64,000 bases of DNA from Amorphoplanes digitatis (GTDB lineage Bacteria; Actinomycetota; Actinomycetes; Mycobacteriales; Micromonosporaceae). Both the position numbers and the translations under genes were made by a program. Under the pieces are notes generated by a model, which had not been told where the DNA came from, ran no database searches, and saw nothing but the letters and a program-made list of their open reading frames with translations. The stretch covers positions 4,272,501-4,336,500 of the forward strand of contig NZ_JACHNH010000001.1 of NCBI RefSeq assembly GCF_014205335.1, read 5' to 3'. Below, in pieces: positions 8,088 to 16,709 of this stretch (the stretch's first letter is position 1; every line of letters starts with the position of its first letter).

Positions 8088-8426
8088 ATGACGAAGTTCC
8101 TGCTGATCCAGCACCACGTCGCCATGGGCACCTGGACGCCCGCCGACATCCGGCGCCACTACGACTACCAGACGTCGCTGGACGCCGAGCTCGCGGCCGC
8201 GGGTGAGCTGGTGGAGACGCAGGGACTCGCGGGCCTCGCCCGGCTGGTGACCGGCGACGGCGTGGCCGCGGCGGGCGGGATGCCGGTGCTGGCCGGGTAC
8301 CGGATCGTCGACGTGGAGTCGCAGGAGCGTGCCCTGGGTATCGCGGCCCGGGCCGCGGCGGCGCCCGGGCCCGGCGGGGCGCCGCTGTGCCAGCCGATCG
8401 ACGTCCGGCAGCTGCTGACTCCGTGA
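8088..8426 (+). CDS. YciI-like (YCII-related) protein
   Basis: A 112-residue single-domain protein: MTKFLLIQHHVAMGTWTPAD, AELAAAGELVETQGLAGL and a C-terminal PLCQPIDVRQLLTP. The pattern of a short beta strand, helix, 'ELVxxxGLA' and ending in a restated strand is that of YCII-related proteins (ferredoxin-like fold, often encoded beside ECF sigma factors; some act as hydrolases or dehalogenases). The lysine/glycine G-rich centre (GDGVAAAGGMPVLAGYRIVD) fits. Divergent from the VOC gene. Enzyme activity is unknown. Confidence 0.7.
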   Translation: MTKFLLIQHHVAMGTWTPADIRRHYDYQTSLDAELAAAGELVETQGLAGLARLVTGDGVAAAGGMPVLAGYRIVDVESQERALGIAARAAAAPGPGGAPLCQPIDVRQLLTP

Positions 8427-8494
8427 GAGCGCTTTCTCAGCGTAACCGGTTCCGAGGCCCGGATTCGCGACCGTGGCACGGGAAAGCGCTCTCC
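8425..8494. promoter_or_regulatory. LacI-type operators upstream of the secreted carbohydrase operon
   Basis: Two near-palindromes with the central AGCGCT of LacI-family operators lie here: GAGAGCGCTTTCTC (8425-8438) and GGAAAGCGCTCTCC (8481-8494). Between them is AACCGGTT (8444-8451), another LacI-like centre. The first overlaps the end of the YciI gene. The same GAGAGCGCTCTC core precedes the GH81 gene (51576-51591), implying one repressor controls both units. Confidence 0.65.
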
Positions 8495-8608
8495 GGCACC
8501 GGAACCTTTCGTCATCCTTAAGTCGATCGATGTCTGCTTGCTTTCGCCGCGTTTAAGTTTCATAACTGTTAAGTCCTCTTCCGGTTACATCCCCACCCGG
8601 AGTCCGTC

Positions 8609-9796
8609 ATGCGCAGATCCCCCAGTCGCGCGCTGCTCGCGACCGGCACCGTCCTCGTCGCCGTCCTCGCGGCGGCCGTCGCCGCGATCGCCGCACCCCC
8701 GGCCGCCACGGCCGCCGTCTTCAACCATCCCGGCGTCCTGCTCAGCCGGGCCCAGCTCGACTTCGTCAAGGGCAGGGTCGCGGCGCAGGCCCAGCCCTGG
8801 ACCTCCGCCTACCAGCAGATGATGGCCAGCCGGTACGCCTCGCTGTCCCGTACGCCGCTGCCGCGCGCGACCGTCGAGTGCGGCTCCTACTCCAACCCGA
8901 ACTACGGCTGCACCGACGAGCGCGAGGACGCCATCGCGGCGTACACCGACGCGCTGGCCTGGTACATCACCGGAAACCCGGCGTACGCGACAAAGGCGAT
9001 CGAGATCATGGACGCCTGGTCCGCGACGATCCGGAACCACACGAACAGCAACGCGCCGCTACAGACCGCCTGGGCCGGCTCGGTGTGGCCCCGGGCCGCG
9101 GAGATCATCAGGTACACGTACCCGAGCTGGCCCGCGCAGGCGCGCTTCGCCACCATGCTGCGCACCGTCTACCTGCCCGTTGTCATCCCCGGCATTCACA
9201 GCAACGGCAACTGGGAGCTGTCGATGATGGAGGCCGCGGTCGGCATCTCCGTCTTCCTCGACGACCGCGCCAGCTACGACCGGGCGATCAGCCGGTTCCG
9301 GCTGCGCGCCGCGTCCTACGTCTACATCGCCGCGGACGGCGCGCAGCCGAAGTACCCGCCGGCCGGCGGCATCGACACCCGCGCCGAGCTGATCAGCTAC
9401 TGGCAGGGACAGAGCACGTTCGTGGACGGCCTCTCCCAGGAGACCTGCCGCGACTTCACCCACACCGGCTACGGCATCTCCGCGATCGCGCACGTCGCCG
9501 AGACCGGCCGCATCCAGGGCGGCGACCTCTACCCGGAGCTGCAGGACCGGCTGCGGCACGCGCTCGGATTCCACACCAAGTTCGAGAACGGCGTGGCGGT
9601 GCCCGCGAACATCTGCGGCGGCAGCGTCACCCGGGGCCTCGGGCCGGTCACCGAGGTCGGCTTCAACGCGCTGCACAACCGCCTGGGCATCGCGATGGCC
9701 AACACCGAGACGTACACGGTCGCCCGGCGCCCGCAGGGCAGCAACAACCTCTTCGTCGCGTGGGAGACCCTCACCCACGCCGGCAACCCCGCCTGA
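8609..9796 (+). CDS. Secreted alginate-lyase-family protein
   Basis: A 395-residue secreted protein with a Sec signal peptide (RRSPSRALLA then a hydrophobic run, cleavage near ATAA at about 35). The mature part is an alpha-helical (alpha/alpha toroid) domain of the alginate_lyase Pfam type (PL5-like), seen in VFNHPGVLLSRAQLDFVKG, SVWPRAAEIIRYTYPSW, NGNWELSMMEAAVGI and the QETCRDFTHTGYGISAIAH block. Bacterial PL5 enzymes carry an NNH motif; here NGNW stands in its place, so the substrate could be another uronate polymer. It is first in a two-gene unit behind LacI-type operators; the next gene follows after 26 bases. Confidence 0.72.
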   Translation: MRRSPSRALLATGTVLVAVLAAAVAAIAAPPAATAAVFNHPGVLLSRAQLDFVKGRVAAQAQPWTSAYQQMMASRYASLSRTPLPRATVECGSYSNPNYGCTDEREDAIAAYTDALAWYITGNPAYATKAIEIMDAWSATIRNHTNSNAPLQTAWAGSVWPRAAEIIRYTYPSWPAQARFATMLRTVYLPVVIPGIHSNGNWELSMMEAAVGISVFLDDRASYDRAISRFRLRAASYVYIAADGAQPKYPPAGGIDTRAELISYWQGQSTFVDGLSQETCRDFTHTGYGISAIAHVAETGRIQGGDLYPELQDRLRHALGFHTKFENGVAVPANICGGSVTRGLGPVTEVGFNALHNRLGIAMANTETYTVARRPQGSNNLFVAWETLTHAGNPA

Positions 9797-9822
9797 TCCC
9801 CACCCCGTACCGGAAGGTCCCC

Positions 9823-11988
9823 ATGAATCCCCCCGTAAAGCGTGTCGCCGCGGTGCTGGTGTCCGCCCTGGTCGTCGTGACGCTCGGCGTCACGCAGGCC
9901 GAGGCGGCCACCACCGGCACCGTGGTCAGCTCCGCCAACGGCAAGTGCCTCGATGTCACCAACGGCTCGACCGCCAACGGCAACCTGCCGCAGATGTGGA
10001 CCTGCGTGGCCGGCCCCAACCAGACCTGGACGCACGGCGACGACAAGTCGCTGCGCGGCCTGGGCAAGTGCCTCGACGTGGCGAACGGCGCCGTCAACGA
10101 CGGGGCCGTCGTGCACCTGTGGGACTGCTTCGCCGGGCTGACCAGCCAGCAGTGGACGTACACGGCCGGGCGCGACCTGGTCAACGTCAAGGCGAACAAG
10201 TGCCTCGACATCAAGGACAACAACCTCGCCGACGGCGCGAAGCTCCAGCTCTGGACGTGCGGCGGCGGCGCCAACCAGAAGTGGACGGTCTCCGGCGGCC
10301 CGACCACCCCGCCGACGACCGTCCCGCCGGGCAGCGGCAACCCCGACCTCGGCCCGAACGTGACGATCTTCGACCCGTCGATGTCGCAGTCGGCCATCCA
10401 GAGCCGGCTCAACACCGTCTTCAACCAGCAGGTGGCCAACCAGTTCGGCAACGCGCGGTACGCCCTGCTGTTCAAGCCGGGCTCGTACAACGTCGATGCG
10501 AACGTCGGCTTCTTCACCCAGGTGGCGGGACTCGGCCTGACCCCGGACGCGGTGAACATCAACGGCGCGGTGCACGCCGAGGCCGACTGGTGGCCGGACG
10601 GCTCGCAGAACGCCACCCAGAACTTCTGGCGCTCGGCCGAGGGCCTCTCGGTGACGCCGCCCGGCGGGCTCGACCGGTGGGCCGTCTCGCAGGCGGCGCC
10701 GTACCGCCGCATGCACGTCCGCGGCAACCTGGCGCTCTCCGACGGTGGCTGGTCCTCCGGCGGCTGGATGTCCGACACGAAGATCGACGGGCAGATCCAG
10801 TCCGGCTCCCAGCAGCAGTGGATCACCCGTAACTCGCAGCTGGGCTCCTGGTCCGGCTCGAACTGGAACCAGGTCTTCGTCGGCACGTCGGGCGCGCCGG
10901 CCAACAGCTTCCCGAGCCCGCCGTACACGACGATCGGCCAGACGCCGGTGGTCGCGGAGAAGCCGTACCTGTACGTCGACTCGGCGGGCGCCTACCAGGT
11001 GTTCGTGCCCGCGCTGCGGACCAACTCGGCCGGCACCACCTGGGCGAACGGCAACCCGGCCGGGCAGTCGCTGCCGATCGGCACGTTCTTCGTGGTCAAG
11101 CCGGGCGAGACCGCGGCGAACATCAACGCGGCCCTGGCGGCGGGCAAGAACCTGCTGGTGACCCCCGGCGTCTACAACCTCAACCAGACGATCAACGTGA
11201 CCCGGGCCGGCACGGTCGTGCTCGGCCTCGGCCTGGCCACCTTCGTGCCGCAGAACGGCATCGCCGCGATGACGGTCGCCGACGTCGACGGCGTACGGGT
11301 CGCCGGCCTGCTCTTCGACGCCGGTACCACCAACTCGCCGGTGCTGATGGAGGTCGGCCCGAGCGGCTCGTCGGCGAACCACGCCGCCAACCCGACGGTG
11401 CTGTCCGACGTGTTCTTCCGGATCGGCGGCGCGATCGCCGGCAAGGCGTCGGTGAGCCTGCGCATCAACAGCGACAACGTGATCGGCGACCACGCCTGGA
11501 TCTGGCGCGCCGACCACGGCAACAACAACACGGTCGGCTGGAACATCAACACCGCGGCGAACGGCCTGACCGTCAACGGCGACAACGTGACGTTCTACGG
11601 CCTCTTCGTCGAGCACTACCAGCAGTACCAGACCGTCTGGAACGGCGAGAACGGGCGCACGTACTTCTACCAGAACGAGATGCCCTACGACCCGCCGAAC
11701 CAGGCCGCCTACATGAACGGCTCGACGCAGGGCTGGGCGGCGTACAAGGTCGCGGATTCGGTGAACAACCACGAGGCGTGGGGCCTGGGCTCGTACGCGT
11801 ACTTCAACGTCAACCCCAGCGTGGTCAACGCCCGCGCGTTCGAGGTGCCGGTGAAGTCCGGCGTCAGGTTCCACAACATGGTGACGGTGTCGCTCGGCGG
11901 CACCGGCACGATCTCGCACGTCATCAACAACACCGGTGCCGCGGTCAACAGCGGCCACCAGGTCACGAACCTGGTCAGCGGTCCGTAG
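9823..11988 (+). CDS. Secreted ricin-B lectin plus GH55-like beta-helix protein
   Basis: A 721-residue secreted protein. After a signal peptide (to about TQAEA, residue 28) comes a ricin B-type lectin module (about 30-155) with repeated GKCLDV and QxW motifs (QTW, QQW, QKW), a Pro/Thr linker (about 157-175), then a roughly 540-residue right-handed beta-helix (LGPNVTIFDPSM onward; LLFKPGSYNVDANVGFFTQV; GTVVLGLGLATFVPQNG). Proteins of this sequence type are often labelled adenylyl cyclase, but the fold resembles GH55-type beta-1,3-glucanases. The lectin would bind galactose- or xylose-containing polymer. A GGAAGG site precedes ATG 9823. It is co-transcribed with the lyase-like protein. Confidence 0.7.
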   Translation: MNPPVKRVAAVLVSALVVVTLGVTQAEAATTGTVVSSANGKCLDVTNGSTANGNLPQMWTCVAGPNQTWTHGDDKSLRGLGKCLDVANGAVNDGAVVHLWDCFAGLTSQQWTYTAGRDLVNVKANKCLDIKDNNLADGAKLQLWTCGGGANQKWTVSGGPTTPPTTVPPGSGNPDLGPNVTIFDPSMSQSAIQSRLNTVFNQQVANQFGNARYALLFKPGSYNVDANVGFFTQVAGLGLTPDAVNINGAVHAEADWWPDGSQNATQNFWRSAEGLSVTPPGGLDRWAVSQAAPYRRMHVRGNLALSDGGWSSGGWMSDTKIDGQIQSGSQQQWITRNSQLGSWSGSNWNQVFVGTSGAPANSFPSPPYTTIGQTPVVAEKPYLYVDSAGAYQVFVPALRTNSAGTTWANGNPAGQSLPIGTFFVVKPGETAANINAALAAGKNLLVTPGVYNLNQTINVTRAGTVVLGLGLATFVPQNGIAAMTVADVDGVRVAGLLFDAGTTNSPVLMEVGPSGSSANHAANPTVLSDVFFRIGGAIAGKASVSLRINSDNVIGDHAWIWRADHGNNNTVGWNINTAANGLTVNGDNVTFYGLFVEHYQQYQTVWNGENGRTYFYQNEMPYDPPNQAAYMNGSTQGWAAYKVADSVNNHEAWGLGSYAYFNVNPSVVNARAFEVPVKSGVRFHNMVTVSLGGTGTISHVINNTGAAVNSGHQVTNLVSGP

Positions 11989-11990
11989 CC

Positions 11991-12028
11991 GACCGGCACG
12001 GCCCGCCGGAAGGCGGGCCGTGCCGGTC
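11991..12028. terminator. Strong hairpin between convergent genes
   Basis: A perfect 17-base-pair stem (11991-12007 with 12012-12028) capped by a GGAA tetraloop lies right after the beta-helix gene stop and before the end of the VIT/VWA gene. It has no U-tract, as is common in high-GC actinobacteria, and should work in both directions. Confidence 0.75.
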
Positions 12029-12038
12029 GCGGGCGCGC

Positions 12039-14375
12039 CTAGCGCTTCCAGAACGCCTTGTGCTCGGGCGGCGATGCGAACGCCTCCAGGGTCGCGCGGG
12101 CCAGGGCCCACTTCTCCTCGAGGCCGCCGTCGGCCCTCAGCCGCTCGACCAGGTCGCGCAGCCCCTTCAGCCCGTCGCCCGGCACGCCCTCGATCAGGGC
12201 GCCGAGCCGGCTCGCCAGGTCGGCGAGCAGGTCACGGCGCTCGCGTGCCGGGCGCCCCTCGGCGTCGCGCAGCCGGCCGGCCTCGACCTCGACGACGGGC
12301 CTGAGGTCGACCACCGCCAGTCCGGCGCTCTTGTGCGCCGTGGCGCGGCCGGCGCGGCCGGACGCCATGACGCTCGCCGGCATCGCCGCGAAGGGCGCCG
12401 GTCCGGTGCGCGCCCTGGGCGCGATGCCGGCGCCACCGGGCGCGGGTGGCGGCGCCGCGGCGTCGGCGAGCGCGAACGGCGGCGGCGACACCGCGAGCGG
12501 GGTGGCCTCCAGGGTCGCGGAAGCGAACATGTCCCAGCCGGACGGCGCCTCGACGGGCTGCGTCACCCGGCGCGTCTCGCCGCCCTCGTTGACCACCCGG
12601 CTGTCCACCGCCACGAACGCGGTGAACCGGCACAGCACCCCGTAGCGCAGGGAGGTGGCGACGATGCTCTTCTCCAGGTCGCTCTCGCCGGCCACGTACC
12701 GGTCCTCGAGCTCGCGCAGGCGTGCCCGGGCCCACTGCGCGGTCACGGCCGGCGCGGCGCAGTGCGACACCGGGACCCGGCGGACGAACTCCCGCTCGTC
12801 GCGGTCGCGGCCGCGCACCGTCAGCGCCGTGCCCGCCGCGCCGGTGTAGCGGCCGAAGACCACCAGCGGCACGCCGGGGAAGACGGTCCGCGGCGCCGCG
12901 GCCTCGACCGTGAAGCCCTCGCCGGCGACGGTGACGTCGGTGAGCGCGGGCGCGGCGATGCGCCGGTGGATCCGCTCCATCGCCTCGTCGAGGCGGTCCT
13001 CGCTCTCCACCAGCTCGCAGCGGCCGGCGCCGAGCGCGGCGATCCGGCCCAGGAACCCGGCGTTGACCGCCCGGTCGATGCCGACCGCGTGCACCCGGGT
13101 GGTGCCGATCAGCGGCGTGATCTCGGCGAGGATCTGGTCCTCGTTGCCGACCTGGCCGTCGGTGACCAGCACGAGGACCCGGTCCCGGCCGGTGGAGCCG
13201 GCGAGCAGGGTCAGCCCCTCGCGTAGCGGGGTGAGCAGCTCGGTGCCGCCGCGCGCGTCGGCGCGGGACAGGTGTTCGACCGCGCGGAAGCGGTGGCGGT
13301 CGCTCGCGTCCGACAGGCCACCGCCGAGGTCCGCGGGCCGGTCGACCACGTTGTCGAAGGTGAGCACCGCGAAGCGGTCGCCGGCGGTGAGTGTGTCGAC
13401 CACCCGGGCGGCGGCGCGGCGGGCGGCGACCATCTTCCAGCCGCCCATGCTGCCGGAGCGGTCCAGCAGCAGCACGACGTCGCGTTCCCGCACGGTGCCG
13501 CCGTCGTCGTCCGGCGGCAGGAGCACCAGCTGGAAGGTGCCGTCGGGGTCGTCGGGGTCGTCGGGCACGCACATCGAGCCGGAGCCGTCGCCCGCGTACG
13601 GCAGGCGCAGGATGAAGTCGCGGTCGGCGCGCTCGCCCGGCGCGATCTCGATCCGGGTGCCCTCGCGCGTCACGGTGTGCAGGCTCGAGCGGATCTCGCC
13701 GAGCCCCAGCCCGGCCGGGTCGATGTCGACGCCGACGGTGAGCCGCAGGGGGTTGGGGAAGCCGGGCAGCAGCACCGGGGGAGTGATGCGGGAGGCGTCC
13801 GGGACCGCGTCGGTGTCGACGACCTGCCCCGATCCGACGGCCGGGCCGGGCAGCGGCGTGCCCGGCACGTAGCGCGGGGCCACGACCAGCGGGAACCGGA
13901 ACGTGGCGGCGCCGTCCTCCCAGGGCAGCGGCCCGACCAGGATCAGCTCGACGGTGACCCGCTCGCCGGGCGGGATGTTGCCGGCGCGCATGGTGAAGAC
14001 GTCGGGACGCTCCTCCTCGGCGATGGACGCGCGCCGTCCGGACTCGATCGCCCGGTCGTAGACCTCGCGGGCCGCCGCGCGCTCCCGCAGCTCCGCGATG
14101 ACCGTGCGCCCGTCCGCGGTCATGGTCATGCCCGTCACCGCGGCGCGGTCGGGCAGCGGGAAGATGTAGGTCGCCTCGAGCGCGGTGTCGAAGGCGTTGA
14201 CGAACTCGGTGGTCACCGTCGTGCGGGCGACCAGCCCGCTGATCGAGGCCCGCACGTCGAGGCGGTCCAGCGGAAGGTTGCCGCGATCGGTGTGCAAACA
14301 GCCGAGGCCGGCGTCGGGCAGGATCCGGATGCGGTCGATCTCCGCGGCGTCCATCGGCGTGACGGAAATGGTCAT
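12039..14375 (-). CDS. VIT domain and von Willebrand factor A domain protein
   Basis: A 778-residue protein without signal peptide or membrane segment. A VIT (inter-alpha-trypsin inhibitor) domain fills roughly 20-150 (SGLVARTTVTTEFVNAFDT, ATYIFPLPDRAAVTGM, ERPDVFTMRAGNIPPGERV). A VWA domain at about 300-470 has the metal-ion site DRSGS, a threonine in the GGTELLTPL region and LVTDGQVGN. A Pro/Ala-rich stretch leads to a helical tail. VIT-VWA proteins are usually scaffolds; a cytoplasmic one must bind partners inside the cell. The ATG overlaps the MerR gene's stop (ATGA), so the two are co-translated. Role unknown. Confidence 0.85.
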   Translation of the reverse strand: MTISVTPMDAAEIDRIRILPDAGLGCLHTDRGNLPLDRLDVRASISGLVARTTVTTEFVNAFDTALEATYIFPLPDRAAVTGMTMTADGRTVIAELRERAAAREVYDRAIESGRRASIAEEERPDVFTMRAGNIPPGERVTVELILVGPLPWEDGAATFRFPLVVAPRYVPGTPLPGPAVGSGQVVDTDAVPDASRITPPVLLPGFPNPLRLTVGVDIDPAGLGLGEIRSSLHTVTREGTRIEIAPGERADRDFILRLPYAGDGSGSMCVPDDPDDPDGTFQLVLLPPDDDGGTVRERDVVLLLDRSGSMGGWKMVAARRAAARVVDTLTAGDRFAVLTFDNVVDRPADLGGGLSDASDRHRFRAVEHLSRADARGGTELLTPLREGLTLLAGSTGRDRVLVLVTDGQVGNEDQILAEITPLIGTTRVHAVGIDRAVNAGFLGRIAALGAGRCELVESEDRLDEAMERIHRRIAAPALTDVTVAGEGFTVEAAAPRTVFPGVPLVVFGRYTGAAGTALTVRGRDRDEREFVRRVPVSHCAAPAVTAQWARARLRELEDRYVAGESDLEKSIVATSLRYGVLCRFTAFVAVDSRVVNEGGETRRVTQPVEAPSGWDMFASATLEATPLAVSPPPFALADAAAPPPAPGGAGIAPRARTGPAPFAAMPASVMASGRAGRATAHKSAGLAVVDLRPVVEVEAGRLRDAEGRPARERRDLLADLASRLGALIEGVPGDGLKGLRDLVERLRADGGLEEKWALARATLEAFASPPEHKAFWKR

Positions 14376-14980
14376 GACGGGCTCCCATCTTCGGGGTTCT
14401 CGCCGGTCAGCAGGCCGCGATCGGCGAGGAGTTCGAGCAGGGGCCGCGCGGCGCCGGCGATGGCGGCGTAGTCGGCGGCGTCGGGGCGTACCGCGAGGAC
14501 CAGGATCGCGCCCCCGCCCAGCGCGACGCCGCCCACCGGGCGGGCCGTCGCGGCGGCCGGTCGCGCGGCCGGCCGCCCGGCCGGTTCCTGGGGCGGCGCC
14601 GGCGCGGCGGCCCAGAACCGCGGTCGCGCCGGGCCGTCGGCCGGTCCGGGCGCGTCGTCGCCGGTCAGCAGCTCATCCGGCACCCGGGCGACGAGCCGCA
14701 GGTCGGCGTCGGCGGCGCCGGCGAGCTCGGCCTGGATCGCGGCGAGCGAGTGCCCGTCGGCCTGACGGCGCTTGAGCGCCACCAGTTGCAGCAGGTGCCG
14801 CGGACCGTAGAGCGCCGTCCGCCCCCGCATGGCGGCGGGGCGGTCGACCAGGCCGGTCGTCGTGTACCACCGGATGGCGCGGCGGTCGGGCACGTCGCGG
14901 ATCCGGCCGTTGGGCGCGCCGGGGTACTCGGCGGCGAGGGCCCGGCCCACCCGCTCCACCAGCTCGTCCATCGTCCACAT
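14372..14980 (-). CDS. MerR family transcriptional regulator
   Basis: A 202-residue regulator. The N-terminal half has the MerR winged-helix pattern DVPDRRAIRWYTTTGLVDRP followed by YGPRHLLQLVALKRRQADGH and LAAIQAELAG. The C-terminal half is Pro/Ala-rich, then ends with a short hydrophobic domain (GGGAILVLAVR, PLLELLADRGLL) instead of a metal-binding loop; no cysteines are seen, so it is not a classical metal sensor. It is translationally coupled to the VIT/VWA protein, which probably belongs to its regulon or acts with it. Its promoter contains repeated TGACACTGT. Confidence 0.82.
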   Translation of the reverse strand: MWTMDELVERVGRALAAEYPGAPNGRIRDVPDRRAIRWYTTTGLVDRPAAMRGRTALYGPRHLLQLVALKRRQADGHSLAAIQAELAGAADADLRLVARVPDELLTGDDAPGPADGPARPRFWAAAPAPPQEPAGRPAARPAAATARPVGGVALGGGAILVLAVRPDAADYAAIAGAARPLLELLADRGLLTGENPEDGSPS

Positions 14981-14987
14981 GCCCGTG

Positions 14988-15017
14988 ATACTGACACTGT
15001 TTTATTGACACTGTCAA
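14988..15017. promoter_or_regulatory. Shared divergent promoter with palindromic -35 and direct repeats
   Basis: TTGACACTGTCAA (15005-15017) is a perfect palindrome containing a consensus TTGACA on each strand, and TGACACTGT is repeated at 14992-15000 and 15006-15014. It sits between the MerR gene and the divergent GGDEF gene; spacing of TTGACA to a CAGTAT-like -10 on the reverse strand is 18. A likely operator for the MerR protein. Confidence 0.55.
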
Positions 15018-15094
15018 TGTTTTTCCCGGCTGAATCCGCTTTGGCGGGGCTGGCGCTGGCCGATGCTGTGTTTGTGGTCGCCTACGCGAAGCTG

Positions 15095-16699
15095 ATGGAC
15101 CCCGCCGCATGCGAGGCGGTGTACGACGCCACGATCGCGACGAACCCGGACGCCTTCATCGGCGCCGTCTCGATGGCCGGCCAGCTGGTGACGCCACCGG
15201 AGGGTTTCGGTGGCGGCGGCCTGCGCCAGATCGTCGGGGTGCAGTCGGCGCTGGCCCTGGTGGTACCGGAGGACGCCAGGATCGCGATCGACGCCTGGCA
15301 CGTCGCGCTCAACGAGGGCGTCACGAGCTGCCTGGTACACCCCGCCGCCGCGCCGACCGAGCTGGTCCGGATGCACCTGATCGACATGAGGAGCCGGTTC
15401 GGCGTCTTCGCGACCATCCTCACCGGCCTACAGGGCCGTCCCGAAGGCGTGGCGCTGGAGTACGCGCCGCTGCGCCCGCGCCTGGTCTCGATGCGCAAGA
15501 ACCAGGCCGCCGTGATCACCGCGGCCGACCCGGAGATCTCGCTGGTGCTCGGCTGGTCACCGGACGAGCTGATCAACACGCGCTCGATCGACCTCGTGCA
15601 CCCCGACGACCACGGCCGGGCGATTGCCAGCTGGGTGGATCTGCTGGGCACGCCGCTGGGCGAGATCCGCCGGGTCCGGCTGCGCCACCTGCACCGCGAC
15701 GGGCACGCGGTCTGGATGGAGGTCGCCAACCGCAACATGCTCGCCGACCCCGACGATCCGGCGGTGGTCGCCGAGATGCTGGACATCTCCGACGAGATGG
15801 CCGCGCAGGAGGCGATGCGGGCCGGCGAGCAGCTCATGCGCCGGCTCACCGAGACGATCCCGATGGGCATCGTGCAGATCGACGCCGACCGCAGGATCGT
15901 GTACCAGAACGAGCGCGCCGCCCGGGCGCTGGGCGCCGGCACCGGCGAGTTCCTGGACGAGAAGTGCCTGGGCCCGATCGTGTCGGCCGAACGGCCCGCC
16001 GTCGACGCGGCCATCGCCGCGGTGCTGGGCGCCGGGCACGACGTCGACGTCGAGTACGGCCACCGCGCCTCGGGCGACCTGCGCCGGGTCCGGGCCAACC
16101 TGCGGAGCCTGACCGCCGAGTCCGGCGAGGTGACCGGGGCGATCATCTGCCTCACCGACATCACCGACGACGTCCGGCTGCGCGACGAGCTCAAGGTACG
16201 CGCGACCTACGACGCGCTGACCGGCTGCCGCAACCGCGCGTCGACGCTGACCGCGCTCCAGGAGGCGCTGACCGGGCCGGGGCGCACCCGGGGCACTGCG
16301 GTGGTCTTCATCGACCTCAACAAGTTCAAGGAGGTCAACGACGAGCACGGGCACGCGGCCGGCGACGAGCTGCTGACCTATGTGGCCGGCCTGCTGCGCG
16401 CCTCGGTGCGCGAGGGCGACGTGGTCGGCCGCTTCGGTGGCGACGAGTTCGTGGTGATCTGCTCGGACGTGCCCGGCCCCGGTCGGGCACGGCGGATCGG
16501 CGAGTCCCTGGTCGCCGCCCTGGAGGCGAGCCACCTGGACGTCGCGGGGCAGCGGCTGCTGCCGCAGGCCAGCATCGGCGTCGCCTGGGGCGACCCGGAC
16601 ACCGGCTCACCGGACCTGCTGATCGCCCGCGCCGACGCCGCCATGTACGCGGCCAAGAACGCCCGCACCGGCCGCCTGGCCCTGGCGCTCGCCGACTGA
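15095..16699 (+). CDS. PAS-GGDEF diguanylate cyclase
   Basis: A cytoplasmic c-di-GMP synthase of about 534 residues. Order: a PAS-like region opening MDPAACEAVYDATIATNPDA; a second PAS (ITAADPEISLVLGWSPDELI); a third PAS (RLTETIPMGIVQIDADRRIV) with its C-terminal PAC strand (GAIICLTDITDD); then GGDEF with YDALTGCRNR, DLNKFKEVND and intact RFGGDEF. RxxD (REGD) lies five residues before GGDEF, the usual inhibitory site. An upstream ATG at 15017 is open but falls inside the promoter palindrome and lacks a ribosome-binding site, so I chose ATG 15095. It diverges from the MerR-VIT pair. Confidence 0.82.
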   Translation: MDPAACEAVYDATIATNPDAFIGAVSMAGQLVTPPEGFGGGGLRQIVGVQSALALVVPEDARIAIDAWHVALNEGVTSCLVHPAAAPTELVRMHLIDMRSRFGVFATILTGLQGRPEGVALEYAPLRPRLVSMRKNQAAVITAADPEISLVLGWSPDELINTRSIDLVHPDDHGRAIASWVDLLGTPLGEIRRVRLRHLHRDGHAVWMEVANRNMLADPDDPAVVAEMLDISDEMAAQEAMRAGEQLMRRLTETIPMGIVQIDADRRIVYQNERAARALGAGTGEFLDEKCLGPIVSAERPAVDAAIAAVLGAGHDVDVEYGHRASGDLRRVRANLRSLTAESGEVTGAIICLTDITDDVRLRDELKVRATYDALTGCRNRASTLTALQEALTGPGRTRGTAVVFIDLNKFKEVNDEHGHAAGDELLTYVAGLLRASVREGDVVGRFGGDEFVVICSDVPGPGRARRIGESLVAALEASHLDVAGQRLLPQASIGVAWGDPDTGSPDLLIARADAAMYAAKNARTGRLALALAD

Positions 16700-16709
16700 A
16701 CGACGGCGC

